Origin: Prochilodus magdalenae
Lineage: Eukaryota; Chordata; Actinopteri; Characiformes; Prochilodontidae
Assembly (NCBI GenBank): GCA_024036415.1
Contig: JAMWET010000821.1
Location: forward strand, 53,501-117,500
Length of the DNA stretch: 64,000 bases
Direction: 5' to 3'
Position numbers and translations under genes: made by a program. A model generated the notes under the pieces. That model searched no databases. It was not told the origin of the DNA and was given only the letters and a program-made list of their open reading frames with translations. How positions within the stretch are numbered: the stretch's first letter is position 1; every line of letters begins with the position of its first letter. Shown here piece after piece: positions 48,261 through 64,000 of this stretch.

Positions 48261-51200
48261 TATGCAGTTATTTAGTGAAATAGAAAACTGACACAGCTGA
48301 TTTTATAGGTGTGAATACCATAAGAAAGTAAAGTAGACTGCTGAACCATTTGCTGTTCTTTAGAAAATGCTGGCTAAACACATCATACTGAACTGAAACA
48401 AACAACCCCAAATATCAGTGTAAACTATACACGTCCCGAAACTGCTGTTTTTATGTTTGCCACAAATAGGAATGGCAGGGTTCGCTGTGTTAGGCCTCCG
48501 GACCAGGCCTATAATTAAGAGTAGCTGTTAATTGACCGCAGGAAGATGCAGCCAGTTAACGTGTCTTGTGTCGAGAATGCAGTCAGTTACATGGTCTCTG
48601 TTCATGGCAACCCGGTCCTGTATGCTGCTGCTTCAATATGACCGCAGATTAAATGTGGTGAACCACAGGCTACAGTAGAGTCTCATGGAATACAAGGCAG
48701 AACTATGCACAACATATACGACACAGTTTAAAACACACACAAAAAATAGGACTGAAAGACTCGAATGATGAATTTTTAACCTTTTTAATTTCTTGTTAAT
48801 GGTTTCTGTACAAGTTCTATAACCCATCTCGAGTTGGCCTGCTCTTGTTAAACCTGAACATAGTTTGGCCTTATGTATAGCACTTTCTCTGAACAACCTC
48901 TTCTTCCTGTCTAACACTCTTTTACATAAACACATGCCTCGATGGCACACACTCCCATGTGTTCAAACACACACAGACAAACCCAGCCCTTGGCCTGAAC
49001 CGGCCCCGTTACTCCAACACAGCGGAACGGGGATGGAGGTACCACACTTCCTTCTGACCAGTCCAATTTCTTAGTCCCAACCTTAGAAACACCCCCTCCA
49101 GAACAGACGACTATAGGAATCCAGCACGTTTTGCTGTAAACACATGGAGTAAAGTGGGCCAAAGCTACAGTGGCCGAGGTTTAGAGTGGTTCTCCTCCTC
49201 TGTCTGCACAAGGTAAACAAACTCAGATGTAATGTAGGAGATCAAAAACTCAAACTGGATACAGAGAGGAATGGAAGCTAAAGACAGGAGTAACCATCAA
49301 AAAAAAAAAAGAAAAAGAAAAAAGAGGGAGAGGGAGAAAAGTCAAGCAGACACAGGAGTGTGAGGTACAAGTCTCCTTAGTGAAAGCAAGCGAGTGAGAG
49401 CGAGAGCTGAAAACGTAAATAAAAAAAAATGGTAAATAAAGCAGAATGCAAGAAAGCAACAGAAGGAGGGGAGGGGAGAGGGAGAGAGAGAGAGAGAGAG
49501 AGAAAGCAAGTGAGCGCTGGTGTTTGTGAAGAGCTGGCAGTGTGGAGGTTTGGAGACAGTTTCAGTTCACGGTGAGAATCTGTGTGTTATAAAGGACTTC
49601 AGTATTGCCACTGCTGCGGTTACCGAGACAGTATGGTTGTCTGTGTAAACAACTCAAATTGATTTGAGTCGGTCTAGAAACGAAAAAAGAAACACAAAAA
49701 GGGGAGATTTTTTTTTTTTAAAATAAATCACACCTAGGCAGGAAATGATATGACAAAACATGCTGGATCAGAGGGGGCGTTTTAGACGACGTACAATTAG
49801 CTAGAAAGTTTCTATACAGCTAAAATTCTCTTAAAATGTCCTGTACAAGTTTAATACTGGCTCTAAAATACTACAATCTCAAGAATGCACTGCTTAAACA
49901 GACTCCTAACCCTGAGACGTAACAAGGAATGCTGGGATAGGTAGTCTTTTCTTTTTTTCCCTTTCCCCCTCCCTAAAAATGAGACTTCTGAAGTTCTCCA
50001 TCACAGTAAAATCACTTGCATTCTCCACCTAGTGGTCAGCATTGGCAAAAAAAAAAACACAAAGAAAGTAACAGTTTAAAGAAAATGCAGGTATAAAAAA
50101 AAAAAAAAGAACGACAGAATTAGTTTAGAATTAATTAGAACATAAATTACAACTGCAGTAGTTGAAGTAATAACAGTTTTTTTTTTCCATTTCTTACTTT
50201 CCAATTACTATAATGTTCCCATAGCAAAATTATCATTATCCTATACAAGAGTGGAGTTAGTGCTTTTATGTACACACGCATTATATAAGTACAATATAGA
50301 TCGAAAGTGTTTAACAGTGAACAATCTTAAACCTAACTGTCAAACGCTTTGACAGGTATAATACACATATATACTCACTCATATATAAATGTGCTGTGTG
50401 TACGGCTTTGTATACAAATGGCCTCTGTACATTAGGGCGTGGTGCACTGAACTGTAACTAGCTCTCTTATGGACATGTACATTACATATACACATGCCTT
50501 TGTAGAGAGACAAGGAGCTGTAATGGTAACATACTGCCCTTCGAATGGCTTTTCCTACAAATCAGGAAGGAAGAAAACATGACCTATCATCCTTTTAACA
50601 AAACCACACGAGAAAAAGGGTCATCGACAATTGCTGCTCAGCCAGAACTAGCAACAACAACTTGGCATCGCGTCCACATAGGGACACTGGGCGGAGTTGC
50701 TTTAGGTCACTCAAGCCTCTGGATGGCAGTGTGCAAAGCAAGTGTGGCATACATTAAAAAAAGTTTTTAAAAAAATTAAAAAAGGGAGGAAAAAAATTAA
50801 AATAAAAATACAACGAAACCTCCTTGTCCCTACTACAAATGTGCATTCTGATGACACATTTTTGATTAGTGTGGTTTTAGTATTATATACATAACTACAT
50901 GGTATTTATTTTAAGCACCCTCTTTTGTGTCTCAGTTTAGTTTAATATTTTTAAACCAATTTTAAAACGACGTGCTACTAACTTCGGATGCAGCTTGCTA
51001 TTGCCTCTTTCTCTTTTAGTAGTAAAGCTCACATTGGCAGTTCAATTATCATTTCCTGGGCCTTAAAGCCCCAATCAGGAACAACTGAAACAGCACCATG
51101 CCAGCACAAGAAAAGGGTCTGGAGTGTTTCGACAGCGTAGTGTACTTTTCCTAGGTTTGAAAGAGTCTACTGGTGTAGTACCGAAAACTGGCATGGCTAT

Positions 51201-51870
51201 TACAGCGATTTCTGATTGACGCCTTAACTGCTGATGGGGGCTAGGAGTGTTTCACTTTGTGCTGATATCCTCGTCAAGTCAGTCGGGCAAGCTAACATCT
51301 CATGTTTCTATGGATCTCGACGGTTCCACTAACGTAGTGTTTGTTATAAGGGTGTGCTAGCACTTCACGGCAAGCAATTCAAGGATTGCTCTTTCTAGAG
51401 GTAGCCTGTTGAATTTTCTGCCTTACAGATAGATGTGTTCTTTCTACCAGGAATACAAAAAAAAGCCCCCAACAGAACCACTGAATGACCATCCTGCCCT
51501 ACAGTATTGGCACCATTCACTTTCTCGTTCTACCTTCAAATGTCAAGCACATACCTTTCCTCTCATTAGGTGACATCTCTGTCATTAGCTCCGCCTCCCC
51601 CCACCCGCTCCCTTGGTAACCCTGAGATCAATCTACCTTATGAGTAAAGGTGATGACTGCTGCTCACTGTCTGAATAGTGATCAGAGAAAAAGCCACAGC
51701 CTGGGCTTTGGCTAATCCCACCTGATTTGCTATTAAAGGGGTGGATTGAAGATCTTTCAAATCCACACTATATACCAGCCAACAAAGGCTCCAAAACATC
51801 AAAGAGCCCAACCCAATCCCAGGACCTCCCCTGCATATTTCTGCCAAAGGTGTCTTCATCCTTGGTGACT
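48261..51870 (-). other. 3' UTR and downstream flank of taok2
   Basis: About 3.6 kb without coding exons follow the taok2 stop. An AATAAA signal on the minus strand at 50905-50910 would give a UTR of about 960 nt. The remainder is AT-rich with A runs at 49300, 50050 and 50098, an AG repeat at 49481-49503, and a stretch of conserved-looking unique sequence at 50900-51870. The true transcript end is undecided. Confidence 0.4.
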
Positions 51871-63003
<11,133 letters not shown>

Positions 63004-63190
63004 CTGCAAAGTGACAGCAGAAAAGTGGGTGAGCTATGGGAAAGAAGTCTTTATTACAGGACAAGGAAAGGAGGTGTTTTGGTTTTCTTTCTGATAAAAA
63101 CCCCCAAAAAATCATGCTCATACTTGTTTTATGATGCAGTTATGGTGTGTTGAGATGTGGCATAAACATATCTCCTTCCTGCTCCACATA

Positions 63191-63297
63191 CACCCACCGG
63201 CCACTTCATTAGGTACAACTCACTGTTGATTTCATCACCTCTACTTCCCAAAAAGGAGTGCACAAGGACGTTTACCAAGTGAAGTGGCCATTGAGAG
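63191..63297. mobile_element. Very short MITE in taok2 intron
   Basis: About 107 bp bounded by CACCCACCGGCCACTTCATT with AGG on the left and CCAAGTGAAGTGGCCATTGA with GAG on the right, which are inverted copies. The GGCCACTT.ATTAGGTAC terminus is a widespread fish DNA-transposon end. Nothing is encoded. Confidence 0.7.
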
Positions 63298-64000
63298 TAT
63301 AAACTAAAGACAATGTATTTGAGCCTTTAAGACAAGAGTAACCATTAGTTTACAGAGTTAAAAACCTGTTCCAATACAGCTAATATCAACATTACTGCTC
63401 TGATGTTGAAATGATGTAACTGCATAATACATTTCATAACTGAATAACAGTTACAATACAAGTAAAATTTTGCATTGGGAAGTGCACATCTGAATGTTTT
63501 CTGAAAATGACAAACACGGCACAAAATATAATAAACAGGCCCAAATCATTTTAAAACTCATACATTCCTCTGTAATTTGTTTCACTGTTTGGCATTAGGC
63601 AGCTAGATACTGTAGCACAAAAACTGCAATACATTAATCAGCTAAGGCCTTTGGCAGTAAAGTTATTGTTAATCAAGGGAATTTAATCTCTTGAAAACAA
63701 ATGAATTATAGCTGGTTTAGCTGACCACACCAGAAATAGCCAGGCATACACATAATCTAGTAGCGCAAAGAAACTGCATCATATTGCATGTGGCAATTGA
63801 ATCTAAAAGATCAAAGATAGCCAATAAAATACAATAATGAAACTATTTAATTGTTAAATTATCAGACAATAAGATCAAAACACTGCCTCTGACCACTGCA
63901 AGTGGGAATATCTGTTTGCGTCAACTTTTATTTCTAATTACACAGAGCAGCATAAAGATGAAACCTTCACAACAGGTATAAAACCTGACAGCTCAAACAG
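63298..64000 (-). other. taok2 intron at right edge
   Basis: AT-rich DNA without a recognisable exon. The preceding taok2 exon, expected to encode the glycine loop and catalytic lysine, is not here and must lie beyond the window. Confidence 0.6.

Overview
The window is vertebrate nuclear DNA from a ray-finned (teleost) fish. The genes are split into many short exons with GT-AG introns. The introns hold long AG, AC, TA and GATA microsatellites, and fish-type Tc1/mariner and hAT transposon relics lie between exons. The encoded proteins match well-known vertebrate families. The species cannot be named from the sequence alone.

Five protein-coding genes could be assembled exon by exon, all on the minus strand. 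In ascending coordinates they are: tlcd3b (FAM57B, TLC-domain ceramide-metabolism protein, 1498-7970), a nemo-like kinase best called nlk1 (17196-26481), maz (MYC-associated zinc finger, 30142-37092), cdipt (phosphatidylinositol synthase, 42282-46722) and taok2 (TAO kinase 2, 51871-63003). The 5' end of taok2 lies beyond the right edge. Reading frames stay open and phases agree across every exon junction. The predicted lengths are 297, 477, 488, 213 and at least 1096 residues. No plus-strand gene and no RNA gene is supported.

Layout: 1-1497 is the downstream flank of tlcd3b; 1498-12200 is tlcd3b, with a long first intron and a CCAAT-rich promoter; 12340-14235 is intergenic with repeat relics; 14235-27700 is nlk1 with a roughly 3 kb 3' UTR; 28115-38200 is maz and its pyrimidine-rich promoter; 38265-41323 is a cluster of DNA-transposon relics; 41324-46870 is cdipt with a CRE/ETS promoter; 47875-48260 is a TTAA-flanked MITE; 48261-63003 is taok2 and its downstream flank; 63004-64000 is intron.

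TLCD3B, MAZ, CDIPT and TAOK2 are all genes of human chromosome 16p11.2 (the autism-associated copy-number interval), so this is a fish copy of that block in rearranged, compacted form. The additional nlk gene is the most informative part. Human NLK maps to 17q, near TAOK1, on a chromosome that also carries VEZF1 and TLCD3A, which are paralogues of TAOK2, MAZ and TLCD3B. The window therefore looks like the sister of that 17q region from an early vertebrate genome duplication, and it keeps an NLK copy that mammals do not have at 16p11.2. The genes do not form one pathway. They cover sphingolipid metabolism, Wnt/MAPK-type kinase signalling, G-rich-promoter transcription control, phosphoinositide synthesis and stress/cytoskeletal kinase signalling.
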